Source of the DNA: Coprinellus micaceus
Taxonomy: Eukaryota; Basidiomycota; Agaricomycetes; Agaricales; Psathyrellaceae
DNA: 64,000 bases
Assembly (NCBI GenBank): GCA_951394405.1
Contig: OX596340.1
Span: 124,001 to 188,000, forward strand
Reading direction: 5' to 3'
Shown here: in pieces, positions 10,440 through 21,329 of the stretch
Layout: each line of letters begins with the position of its first letter
How positions within the stretch are numbered: the first letter of the stretch is position 1
Program-made: the position numbers and the translations under genes
Notes under the pieces: generated by a model
Databases searched by the model: none
What the model was told of the DNA's origin: nothing
What the model saw: only the letters and a program-made list of their open reading frames with translations

Positions 10440-12560
10440 TCATGACACCGCCATCATCTACCCTCTTCCTCCGCTACTCTCCCTCTCCCTCCCTTCCACC
10501 TCTCTTCCCAGCACACAAAACACGTAGTAGGACTACAGGGGGGCCTTCACAGCGTCAACACTCCCCACTCGGCAACCCCACCCCGATGTCCTGTCCCGAT
10601 GACAACTCACATCCCCTCCCCGAAACGCAACCTCCACACATCCGCTTGCCCAGCCCTCACCCATCTCCCGTCCATCCTCTCTCTGAAGACCTCGCACTTG
10701 ACACACACACGCACACACCTGGACGTCTCCAACCCCCGGGCCCTACACCTTCAACGCCTCGAATTCAACACTTGGCATCCCGATAACGCGACCCCAGCCT
10801 CACCAAATGCAGGACGTTCGGCGCCTGGAGTAATGAGCTCCAGCAGGGGCTAGAACGGAACGGCTGGGAAACGGAGGACGGAGGCTCGAGGGTGGAGCGG
10901 ATGGGACGAGGCCAAGTTGAAATGAAGCGAGGGAGAATGGGTAGGATAACAATGGAACGGCGAAGGCCAAGGTAAGCCAAATGTAATCAAGCCTATTCAT
11001 ACTTACTTACCCTTCAACTTCTTTCTAGCCACAAACACCCACTTCGAACGCCGTGGACGTCGACCCTGGCAGCCGCGCACAACCTTGTCTTTGACGAGCT
11101 TAGACGTCGATGGCGGCCCCCATGCAAGTGCAGACGCCCGATGGGCTGGGCGGGTGCTCAACGCACCTCCGCAGCGCCTTTGAGGGCGCGCTGAACGCCG
11201 ATGCCCTCAGCCTGTCCCGCCCCTCGGTCTCGTCGGTGACACGCACGGCGTCAACACTCCCACCCAGTAACCCCACCCCGATGCCGGCTCACGTCCCCTC
11301 CCCGAAACGCAACCTCCTTCGACCTCGACTTTGACGAGGTTAGACGTTGGCGATGGCCTTCACGCAATCACGGACACCCAACGGGCTGGGTGGGTGCTCG
11401 ACGCTCCAGTCTCGACAACGCCTCTCTCACCCACCTGCCACTTGTCCCCACCCCCACTCCCGCGCCAACGCCCTTGCAGCACCCCTAGACAGCATCTACC
11501 TCGCCGTCCCACCTTCCCATCGCACCAGACGCCCACCTCAACGTCCTACCTCCCCCATCACACCATGTCCATCCACCCCCGGACCTTTCCACCTCGATAG
11601 CCTCCCTCCTCCCCTCCTTCCTCGGTGCACTATCCTAAAGCCAGACTGGCGCGTTCTGCCTCATGCGAACTCGCCAATCGCACTAGGCAACCACCGCACC
11701 GAGCGACACCTCACTGAAGTCGGCAAGGACGCCGAACGTGCTAGACGCCCTCACCGAACGACCACAACCAACACCTCCCCAGTCACCCACCTATCCCAGT
11801 CACCTTTCCCCGACGCCCGAACGGCAACGCGGAACGGGACCGACACACGGATTTGGGATGCCGACGCCGACGTCCGATACCCCACTTCCACACCTCCCTC
11901 TGCACTCTCCCCTCTACGCCTCAAAGGCGCGCCTCCGACTACCGCCCACACCTTCTCCCCCTCCTACTCATCCTCCACAAGAGTCGAAGCCCACAAACGC
12001 CCGCCCACCCCACACGCACACCTCCGACCTCGTCTTTGACGAGCAATCGTGCGACGCACCAGTCCCGACAGGACGGAGCCATGCACGATCAAATCGGGGT
12101 ATGGTGTGATGATGGCTCGACAAAGCCTCTCTGCCTCGGGCCTCAGGACCACCTTCCTCAGTGCTCGACTTCGCCTTCCCCCACCTCTGACTTCCACACC
12201 ACCTTCCCCAGCCCAGGTCCGTCTCAGCGCTGAATTCGAACGACATCCCGATCAAGCAACCCGAAACCAAATCGACGCAAGGCTTGGGCAAGACAAACGA
12301 CTTGACGAGAGGAAGGAGGGGAGAGGGATGGGGGAGACGCGAGTAAAGAGGACGAGGGAGGAGCCAGGCCGAGGAACGACCACGACCTCCCTCTCTCCGC
12401 CAACACCAGGAGACCATGGTATCACTGGCACGAATACCGTGACGGGGAGGAGGGCGGTGGTATGGGGAGTCGAAGACCCAGAAACTGGGCGACAAGTTAA
12501 GCGGAATGTCGCCGCACTTGTCGAATCACTACTAACTCACCTCATGCAGAGTTTGGCACG
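10440..12560. repeat. C-rich low-complexity tract with degenerate direct repeats
   Basis: About 2.1 kb with very strong strand bias: long runs of CCAC, CTCC and CACC on the plus strand. Long open frames occur in several phases, as expected when stop codons are rare, so I call no gene. Clear direct repeats occur: 10549-10635 matches 11244-11315, and 11081-11163 matches 11322-11404. Both of the latter contain TTTGACGAG followed by TTAGACG. TTTGACGAGC recurs near 12034. The tract lies between the recombinase and the dioxygenase and may be a decayed tandem array or recombination-prone spacer. Confidence 0.65.
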
Positions 12561-12796
12561 GTGACGGCGACTCTCTCGCCATGGGCGATTCGGAAGTGGG
12601 TAGATGAGGGGGAGGTTAGTAGGAAATGAAACGAAGGAAGGACAAACCGAGGGAGGGGGTGGATGTTGGTAGAGGGCTGGATGCCGCTGGATGCCATGGG
12701 GACGATGGTAAACAGCTCAGCGAGGAAGGGGGAGAATTTAATACCAGTGGCATTGTAGGTACATACCAGGTACATAGATGATCGAACACATCTATT

Positions 12797-15700
12797 CTAC
12801 ATCCCGCATTGTGATGACTCGGCGAGGATTGTGGCCTTCTGTGGGTCCTTCAGCCAGTCTTGAAAAAGCCGAGAGCTTCGGAGGTGTTTCTGTGGGGAAG
12901 AGGGCGAGATTGGGTACTTGCTGTTGAGAAACTTCAGGGCAATGTCAGCGTCCCAGCTGTTCTGTTGCACCAGACCTTCAATGAGCCGGACGACCTTCAT
13001 GCGCCGTGTCCATTCGTTCTTGATCGGGCGTTGGTCCCGCTTCCACTTGGCATCCCAGACCGCAACAAGTTCAAGAATTGAAAAATGGTGGCCAATACCC
13101 ACCGTGTACTCCCTCCAGATGTCGTCAAGAGAAGGCGACGAACCATCACGGGGTTTCCAGTACTTGAATTCAGGGACCCAATTGTGCGCTCTGCCGTAGC
13201 TCAACCATTCAAAGGACTGGAATCGAAGCTTCTCTGCAGAGAACCGCTCCTCGAGATTTGTGATGGCCTGCATCTGAAGACCCCGCTCCTCCGGGCAGTC
13301 GCTGAGAGGGAATGTCTGTGTTGAGTACACATTTCCCTGGCCACTGACAACCTTCGTCATCATCAATGATGGCATGGTGGGTATCGCCATGGTTGGCGGC
13401 TGGTGACATGAAGAAAAAGGCGAAGTGATAGGCACGGCGGCAATGGGAGTGTCAGTGACAGTGGATGGCTTCGGCATAGGACATGCAGAGTGCACTGGAG
13501 CCGGCCTCTCAACCACTTGTTGGGTCACTGACAGGTAGTTGAGTCCATGTAACTGCAGTCTCCATATGGGGGATAATACGCACCAATTTGAGAAATAGCT
13601 TTGCGCTTGGTAGCCCTGCTACCAGATGAAGCGAGAACTTGAAACGCGCAGTTGACGGTGTCTTGATATCGCTGAAGCATAGTCTGGTGCTCCAGCTGTG
13701 CAGCGTGCATTGCAGAAAGCTGGGCAGCATACGCCTGCACCAGAAGCTCGGGGATGTTCTGGATGTTGTCCCGGATATTAGCCTCTGCTTGCGTAATGAT
13801 TGCACCAGCTTCAGCAGCAAAGGATGCGAAGGCAGGAGTGTTGAATGGCTCGTACTTGAGGATGGGGAGGTCTGTTCCATGCTTTGAGCTCAGCGCCACA
13901 ACATCCTGGAGGAGGACGCGACGAAACCAGCGCAAGACGCTCAAGAAAGAGGCCAGGCTTTCGTCTCTTGCGGGTCGGCCAAGCTGATCGCATCTGGCCT
14001 TGTAGGTGAGCTCCTCCGTTTCGATCCACGGGAATATTTGACACTCCAGGTGCTCAGGTGGATCTGTTAAAATTGGTTTAGCTTGCGGCACCCAGCTTGA
14101 GACAGTACGGCTCACTCAAAAAGTTGCGTGCAAGGTAGTAGTCGTTCTTCTGCTCACCGTTGAAGTGGGCTGTCGCGAGCATGGAACCCACAGGTAGTGT
14201 CCTGTCGTAAACGGCACGGAAGGAGCCCGCTTGCGACCAAAGACCAAGACTTTTCACATCCTCCACAGAGGCCCCGAATTCGATGCCATCTCTAGCTCCA
14301 ACCATTCGCCCAGTATGGGTGACCTTCTCACAGAAGACGTCAAAGTCAACCTTCACTGCGTTGAAGCGATCACGATGGGCTTTATTAATTTATTCATGTT
14401 AGCGAAGAAGACCCAAAACCTCGAAGGCGACAGGTTGCTCACCTTGGGGTGTCAATGGCTCGGTCGGCGATTTTTTGCTGGGGAAGAGTAGCAGCTCATA
14501 CCAGCTACGGAACCCAACATCAGTTGCGCGAGGGCTATCGAAATCGGGTGGGAAATCGGGCTTTGGATGCTTCGCAACGTGAAAGGTGAAGTACAGGTGG
14601 AGGGCTACTGCCCCCACTGCACACAGCTCAGGATGGCGGTGCCGGAAGGTACCATGGAAATCAATCCGACCATTCCTGTTGGTCTTTCCCTGGTTGCTCA
14701 TGATCACCAAAGCCTACAAGCACAGTGTCAACTGCTGACGTCTATTAAAAAGCGAGATAGTGAATAAACTCGCCTTCTCTTTGTGATCAAGACCCATATT
14801 AATCAAGGGAATCTCATGGAGGAGAAGGTCGGACAGGAGGAGTGGTCGCACATTGTCACCTCGCATAGCGGTGCTGGTCGAAGTCAGCAGCATGCCGCGA
14901 TCACGGCTGCGCAACCAAAGCTGCTGCTCGGTGCCGGGTTGCTGGAAAAGACCGAGTGCAACGTCCTGAAGCTGCTCGCGAGTGAAGGTTTCTGTTTGTA
15001 TGTGTGTTAGTGAAAGGAACAGCCCGAAAAAAGGGAGACTTACGAGATTTTGCTCCAGTAGCCTTCAGACGCTGGGTATCCCGCTGCCGTTTGGCCTCGT
15101 TTTCTCGAGTCGCCTTCATGATGTCTTGTATCAGAATGTGATCTCGAAGCTTATTTGCTTTCGTCCCAGCTTCAGTGAAACGATAGTGCTCCAGAGAGTT
15201 GATGATCTGGTCCACTGAGATGGCAGAGAGCGTCGTGTTGGGTATTGGTTGCTTATTGGGTCCAATCTGCCCGATGCAGCAGTGAGAATTTGAATGGTGG
15301 TCTACGAACGGGAGCTACATACAATGGGGCGCGTCGTAACATGGTCCAGGAAAAGTGCCACCTTCACTGCGGTAATGGGGAGTGCAGGCGTCGGGATGAA
15401 CTGGCTCCCTCCCTTCGCTGCTTCTAACTGGCGGCGGGTCTGGTCTCCTTCCCACCATGTCTTGTACTCATTGAAGTGCCGGGTGTATGCGAGTTGGGTG
15501 TTGTTCTTTCTGGTGCGTCGATCATTGCGGTCCTTTCCTTGCTGCTTCACATCCGCAAGAAGGGCCGGATCGATTAATTCGTCTTGGACAGATGACATTG
15601 GGACCAGGGGGTGAGATGCCGGGGGCATCCCGTATGGGACAGAAACGGAGGGCACGTCAGGGGGCTTCCCAGTCAATGGGTCTTCGTTCATGGTGTAGAG

Positions 15701-16022
15701 GAGATGGGGAGATGTCGTTTCACTTGATTCTGTCTTGAGAGAGCGGCGTGCTCTCTTCTTCTGAGGGCCAGGAGTGTGGGTGACGGCTCCTGAGGCTATG
15801 TTTGAGATAACAGAGTGAGCGTGCCTGGACGGTCGGATAACACCAACACCCTTACCCTCAGCCCCAGGCTCAGCCAATGGGACATCGTCGGCATTCCGCT
15901 TCTTGCTCCCCGACATGCGGACATCTGAAAGTTTTGGTCAGCTAGCCTGCTCGCTTAGCAAGGTCGACCCGGCATTGGCAACAACTTCGTGTAGGCGTTT
16001 GGGACTCACCAGACTCGTCCAT
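12797..16022 (-). CDS. Crypton-type tyrosine recombinase
   Basis: Eight exons: 16022-16010, 15924-15323, 15266-15044, 14991-14774, 14713-14443, 14355-14116, 14063-13584 and 13527-12797. They sum to 2778 nt and give 925 residues with no lesion. The catalytic set is visible: R323 (STAMRGD), H456-T-G-R459, W482 and Y492 (FRAVYD). Residues about 787-847 (EWLSYGRAHNW...WREYTVG) look like the GCR1_C-type DNA-binding domain usually found at the C-terminus of fungal Crypton recombinases. The N-terminus is basic and low in complexity. Intron 4 is a GC-AG intron (AAG|GCGAGT at 14773); only this choice keeps the frame. The gene lies at the right edge of the 11.7-kb block, reads inward, and probably mobilised it. 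Confidence 0.88.
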
Positions 16023-16059
16023 GATTAAAGAGACATAGAATACATAGAGTGGGTTAGAA

Positions 16060-16883
16060 TAATATTAAGGCGAGTTCTCGCTCGCGATGAAATACAGCGG
16101 AAAGGGAGGTGGAAATGAGGAATCAAGGTGAGACGCGCTCGTTAGGCGCCCTGGCGAGGCCATTATGTAATCGAGTTTGATTACCATTTTGGGGGTTCGG
16201 CCGGTGCGCCCGCGTGGTAGCTGGTGGCGCGTCAAATGGCCCACCTGGTTGCCCAGGGGGAAAGAAATACATGCCAAGGAATCGTATATTCGTACCTGGG
16301 TACGTACCCAGGCGGGAAAAGGGAGGTACCCGAAGGTACCCAGCGCCAGTGAGTACCCCTGCATATGCTCTATATGCTCACGATCAGGTGAATGTCGCAA
16401 AACCCCCGAATGCCTTATCGGGGAACCCGCCCGATAAGATCACCCGGGTCACCGATAAGGTGCCCGATAAGGTAGCTCTCGGACCGATAAAGCAAGGCGC
16501 CCTCATCAGGCACGGCCAACCCTTATTCGCCGGGGCGGGCACCGGCTAGGGTTAAATTTCCCATCAATATACCCTCCGCGAGCTGCTAAAAAGCCATTTA
16601 CCAAATCCAGGGGTTGCGTCGACTGCATCAAGCGGCCTCAAATCGAATTTCTACACAGGAATCGGCCTCACCAAGCACCTATCCACACCTCGTGCGCCTA
16701 CGCAGTTGCAGCGAGTGGGGCCGGGCGCCCCACGGCGCTGGCAGCTTGGCGCGCCGAGCCGGGGCTATTTGGCCCCTAGCCTATAAGGGAATGGGTCCCT
16801 TAACGGGCTTACGCATCTCCTATCGGGTGCCCGATAAGGCTAGGCCAGCCTGGCGTGCCTTAGCGGCCCGATAAGGCTCTCGG
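16060..16883. repeat. Terminal region with CCGATAAGG-type motifs and a perfect palindrome
   Basis: Upstream of the recombinase start. It holds the 18-bp perfect palindrome CCTGGGTACGTACCCAGG (16295-16312) and several (C)CCGATAAGG motifs: an inverted one near 16413, and 16430, 16452, 16463, 16484, 16829 and 16867. GTGCCCGATAAGG followed by TAG occurs at both 16460 and 16826. These look like subterminal binding sites of a mobile element. Related GGGCGATAA sequences occur at 61319 and 61381. The last few bases also supply the C-terminal codons of gene C. Confidence 0.6.
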
Positions 16884-17838
16884 GGGATTTCCGACAAACG
16901 GTAACAGAACACAACCCACGCATCCAATAGCAAGAGCCACACAAACGACCAGCATTGCAAACGAGGGATACAGAACAAGTAGGAACACAACCATCACAGA
17001 CCACAGGCTTTCCTCTGGACCCACTTTCAACGTCTCAACGAACATCTCAACAACCAAGAGGATCACCTCCTGAAGCGCCCACCCTAACAAAACCGATGCT
17101 GGCCATCCCAGTAGCTTCACCAAGAATCGCGCTGACAATGAGTTCGATCTGTTGAGTGAGCTAAAGTGATGGGAGAAGATATTCACCCACCTAGAGGTGC
17201 ATAGTTTGCTGTGAAGAACCAGGAGACCGTCTCTATGGGGGCGTCTTCGTACAACCCCACCCAATACAAACTACATTTTCCAGATGGTCAGCGAATCTGG
17301 CCCACCAGCGTTTGGGATATGCGCCCACCTCAACGAGACTACTGCACTGAAGACCCATTCCAGAGCTCTAGGTCCGGCTATCCCTCCACGGAACGAAAGA
17401 TAGGCCTTCGTGGTCCCGAAGCATATCGCCGAGAGGGTGACCAAAAGTCGATAGGGGGTCATGGTCGGGGATCTCGGGCGAATGAAGGTGGCATCATCGT
17501 CCTCCGCGGGGTTGTATACGGGAATGTAGTCGTTGTCATTGCTGAACGCGACCACCACCTTATCAACAAGGTCGGTTTGGAAAAGCCATTTTGGCCTTGC
17601 GTTTGGATCTCCGTCGCGGTAGGAGAGGAAGAAGACTCTGGAGATTGAAAACTTCAGGTTCCAAATGATTCGAGTAGCATGAATCGGAGACTCACACGAG
17701 GAAGAGAACCACACCAGTTAGCCATTCGAGAGTCACCGAAGCAGGTGGACAAAGGGCCTTGCCTGTGCTCAGCGCAATGGTTACCGCAGACAGACCTACA
17801 CGGTATACGCTCAGTTTCGGTCTCCATGTACGGTCCAT
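16860..17838 (-). CDS. Six-TM membrane protein of unknown function, copy C
   Basis: Exons 17838-17696, 17637-17329, 17270-17191 and 17131-16860 sum to 804 nt and give 267 residues. It is the closest relative of copy A and has the same first three exon lengths (143/309/80). Both internal two-helix units (YR..KA..EW) are present. Gene A ends PFSRP, but C continues PFVGNPPRALSGR, and the added codons come from the CCGATAAGG-type repeat at the edge of the 11.7-kb block. The insertion appears to have removed the original stop and supplied a new one. Function unknown; membrane protein by hydrophobicity. Confidence 0.8.
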
Positions 17839-18205
17839 TCGAGAACGTTCGCAGTCCCGTTTCTCGAGATGGCGAGCTGGCACTGCCAGCAGGATGTAGG
17901 CTCGCGATCCCCAACATATCCCGCATCAACACACCGCCTTCGTGAAAACCGAGGCCGGTGATTGGACGAGCGACACCTTCGCATGCGGCACACCCCCGCT
18001 GGCGACCTTGTCATGCAGGGCGCTCAGCGGGGTGTAAAGCATTCAATTTCGAACTGCGTGAATTCTGGTGCCTATATACAAAGCGGGTTACCCCCACCGT
18101 CTGAGCTCAGGCTTCAGGGCTACTGATATGAGATGGAGGACGTGTGTTTCACGAAGGGTCCTCCAAAGCGGCATCACACCCCGAAGCATCCAATCCCAAC
18201 GAAAA

Positions 18206-19180
18206 TCAGAAGATAAACGGAAGTATAACACATATATACGCAAAGAGGACACCATGAAAACACCCACACCCAAGCACGCAAAACACAGCAACCAACAGGA
18301 GTTCGTACACATAGCGTCCTTCGATGTGTGGTTCTCCCATCATCTCGAAGATCTTTGGGAAGACGACAACGAATACAGTCTTGATGCCGTAGAGAATGAG
18401 GAGTGAGCCGGGTGGGCCTAGGAGCTTTAGCATGAATCGTGCTGAGGAGGGTGATATTGGTTAACGTCGCGCATGCAGGGCGGAAACTGAAGGGCAGGTG
18501 GGGGATGGGTGCGACATACCCAACGGCTCTCGGTCCTTGGTGAAGAACAAAGGTATGGCCCCATCTGGACCATGTTCGTAGAGCCCCAACCAATAGAGCC
18601 TAATGCCATCGTCAGTTCCCCTGTATCCCAACATAACAAACTGCACAGGGTACATACGCTAGGGAAACTGCCCCACCGTAGACCTACTCGACCGCCCTAG
18701 GCACGGTTACCTCGCCCAGGTATGACAAGGACACTTTGGTGGTACCAAAGACTATGGCTGCCGTCGTCACCACGAGTCGGTATCCAGTTATTGTGGGGTA
18801 GCGCCCGTAGAGATAGTGCACTGCTGGATCTTCGATCATGTCGTGTGCCGGAGAGTAGCCCCTATCCCCACCGAATGCTGCCCTAACGGTATCGCCCACG
18901 TCGGTCTGGAAGAGCCACGCTGGCCTGGCGTGGCCATCTGCGTCCCGATAAGAGAGGAAAAATACCCTAGGACCGGAATATGTCAGACTTCTTCTCCAAT
19001 ACGAGCGATAAGTTATAACAGGGAGACTCACAGAAGGAAGAATATAATTCCAATTACCCACTCGAGCGTCACGGAAGCAGGGGAACACAGCGCTTTCGCA
19101 GTGCTCAGCGCGATGGTGGTGACGACCAGGCCAAAGCGATAGACAGTCAGCTTCGGATGCCAACGCCATCCGCGATCCAT
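18206..19180 (-). pseudogene. Six-TM membrane protein, copy D, nonsense at codon 144
   Basis: Exons 19180-19032, 18966-18658, 18599-18520 and 18441-18206 sum to 774 nt in one frame. Codon 144 (18686-18684) is TAG where copies A, B, C, E and F have the conserved Trp of the EW motif, a single G-to-A change from TGG. Translation would stop after the third helix. Everything downstream is still in frame with intact splice sites, so the nonsense change looks recent. It pairs with copy B as A pairs with C. An active allele elsewhere or a sequencing error is possible. Confidence 0.75.
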
Positions 19181-20117
19181 TCTATGGGCCGGTCCTCAGA
19201 CGGGCAAACAACGAAGAGACGCAAAGGGGTGCGTCGCGAACGCGCCAGGTAACGCTGTTGATTTCAGGAACACATCCCACAATCATACCCCGTGGGGCCG
19301 AAATGTCCAAGCGGTGTTCTAGTCCGCCGCTGACGAGTCTGTCGCTTGGACGTTGGGGGCGTGCGATGACCTGCCTGAACGTTTCTGCCCTGCCCCTCTC
19401 CGGCCTTCATTGTCTCCACCCCCCATCCGACTCCAGGTTAGGATTCGTCGATTCGTCGAGCACAGCGGCCCAAGGCCTGGTGTTTAAAGCGTAAAGGTCG
19501 TCGAGGCGTTGCTGTAGAGCTTGGCCGTGATGTATACTGTTGATATATGAGGTCCTGAGCTGTCTATGGAGGAGCAGAGCCGAGCGATGATGATGGTCGA
19601 GACAGAGAGGCTTGTTGAAGCCTCGCAAGAACAGGGGCTCTCGCTCGGAGATATCCGAGGCGGATCAAAGCGATGCCGGGTGGCCGAGGCCCCTATCAAC
19701 TGCCCCGTCCCGAATGTGAGTACCATGAACCTTTCAGTCAAGTTACCTTGAACGTACCGTGAGGCCCTTGGAGTCCTTTGAGCAGGGGAGGACTATAAGG
19801 TGCTGGGCTGTCAATGGGGGTCTAGTGTGCAGGAGCCGTCGGCGTAGCAGAGGGAACGGATTCTTTCAAACCTTTCTTAATAGCAGCAATCATCCTGAAA
19901 AGAACCTTTCCGCGGTCTCTGTGATAGTAGACAACAGCTAGTCACCACATGTATCCCATTCCACAACCAGGAACATATCAAATGTTCGATTGAGTTCCCT
20001 ACACCTCGCTGCCGACGGTGTCGCTTGTGCGCTGCGCCGACAAGCGAACGCAACCATATGGTTGACAACTTATCTCGACAGTAAACATAGGCCGTACCTA
20101 CTCTCTCACCCTCCTTC
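19181..20117. other. Upstream region of copy D; no gene called
   Basis: The first 570 bp correspond in patches to the DNA upstream of copy B (3605-4860). Short minus-strand frames at 19407-19741 resemble pieces near 4471-4721 but shift frame between copies. I see no supportable gene. Confidence 0.45.
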
Positions 20118-21115
20118 TCACCTCATATCAACCCCCAAGAACCCAAACGTCGCTATAATAACCGGTCCAACCAACAACGACACACCAAACCACGCCGAAG
20201 CCCCGCAAAGGACGGCGACCAGTGTTAGAGAAAGCAATACGTAGGGCACCACAAGCCAACGGAGCCACGGTTCCGTTTCGTAGGAATCAACCATCATCCT
20301 CAGAAGCTCCTTGAAGACTGTGGTGAATATCCCAGTTTTCATACCCCTCCAGACCATGAATGATGCGGGCCACGAAACGGCAGTTTGTGCAAGGAACCGA
20401 GCTGAGTGGGGGCGTATCAGCCGAGAAGCAGAATCGCTATGGGAGTGTAAATTTACCGACTGGTGCACAGTTTGCGTTGAAGAGCCAGGGCATTGTGTCC
20501 CTCGAGCTATATTCGTACAGACCAAGCCAATAGAAACTAACTCCTTGGTGAGATTCCACCTCCCACTCTTTTCAGAATCGAAGAGCACATACCTCAAAGA
20601 GACAAATGCGCCATACACCCACTCAACGGCTTTAGGCGCAGTAATCTCTCCACGATACGATACGTAGGCCTTCACGGTTCCGAAAACTATCGCAGTGACG
20701 GAGACCAGAAGTCGATAGCCGGTGATCAGGGGGCGATCCTTCCAGGCAAGCAGGACACCAGACCGTTCGGTATGATTGCCCAAGGGGACCCGTATCCCAG
20801 ACATCTCAAAACCCTTCCTCACGACGTTGCATACGTCCATCTGGAATAACCACGCCGGGTTCGCTTCGTCCTCTGCATCCCGATACGAGAGAAAGAAAGC
20901 CCTGCCCGCATGTCACTTTAATTAGTCCACACTCAGCCGACATAGGATGCCGTGACTCACAAAAGAAACAAGACAGTCCCCAATACCCATTCGAGCGTCA
21001 CGGAAGTCGCGGGCGGAGATAGAGCTTTCGCGGAACTCAAGGAAATAGTGACGAGGATCAATGCCAAGCGGTAGACAGTTAGCCTTGGATGCCATATGGA
21101 GCGCGCTGTAGGCAT
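20118..21115 (-). CDS. Six-TM membrane protein of unknown function, copy E
   Basis: Exons 21115-20961, 20901-20593, 20536-20457 and 20401-20118 sum to 828 nt and give 275 residues. Exon 2 is again 309 nt and exon 3 is 80 nt. The internal repeat is very clear: TVYRLAL..SSAKAL..LEW in the first half and TGYRLLV..GTVKAY..VEW in the second, each followed by a WLF motif. The loop between the units is the most divergent part. It is intact and lies about 220 bp from an inverted-repeat transposon at 21338. Function unknown. Confidence 0.8.
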
Positions 21116-21329
21116 CCTTTTGGCTTTAGGGCCTATCGGCTATGGAAACAGCGGCGAAAGTGGACATAGGAAAGGTGGGGTGATGAACGTCCGCTCTTCA
21201 AGATAAGTGTTCTGCGGCGGCGTACAGCCCCTTCGTAAAAGCTACCCTCGCTGGCATATGCCGATGGCAAAAAGGTACACAGCACTCCATGTCCACCTGT
21301 CGACGGAACACTGACAGCCTATAAGTAGA

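Larger units (their letters stand above)
5199..16883. mobile_element. Putative 11.7-kb cargo-carrying tyrosine-recombinase element
   Basis: Block inferred from the interrupted duplication. Genes A and C are offset by 15,542 bp (start codons 2296 and 17838), while the S8-flanking copies are offset by 3,857 bp. The difference, 11,685 bp, is extra DNA between 5198 and about 16883. It carries a Crypton-type tyrosine recombinase at the right edge reading inward, then a C-rich repeat tract, a TET/JBP-like dioxygenase and an XPG-type nuclease, all on the minus strand. Palindromic GGTACC-containing sequences lie near both ends, and CCGATAAGG-type motifs cluster at the right end. No terminal inverted repeat or target duplication could be assigned. 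Whether it moved as one unit or built up by nested insertions is open. Confidence 0.55.

Noticed and set aside
11347..12564. Long open frames in the C-rich tract
   Set aside because: They overlap in several phases with Pro/Thr/Ser-rich nonsense, as expected from the base bias. No introns or motifs are conserved.
14714..14773. Frameshift in the recombinase between exons 4 and 5
   Set aside because: A GC-AG intron explains it exactly and keeps phase 0 on both sides.
5199..16883. Element as a classic KDZ or Helitron transposon because of the TET/JBP-like gene
   Set aside because: No KDZ transposase, Rep/helicase or matching terminal features are visible; the only mobility gene is the tyrosine recombinase.
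20118..20840. Long single open frame reading through introns of copy E
   Set aside because: The introns happen to be open in one phase. The four-exon model matches exon lengths and splice sites of the other five copies.
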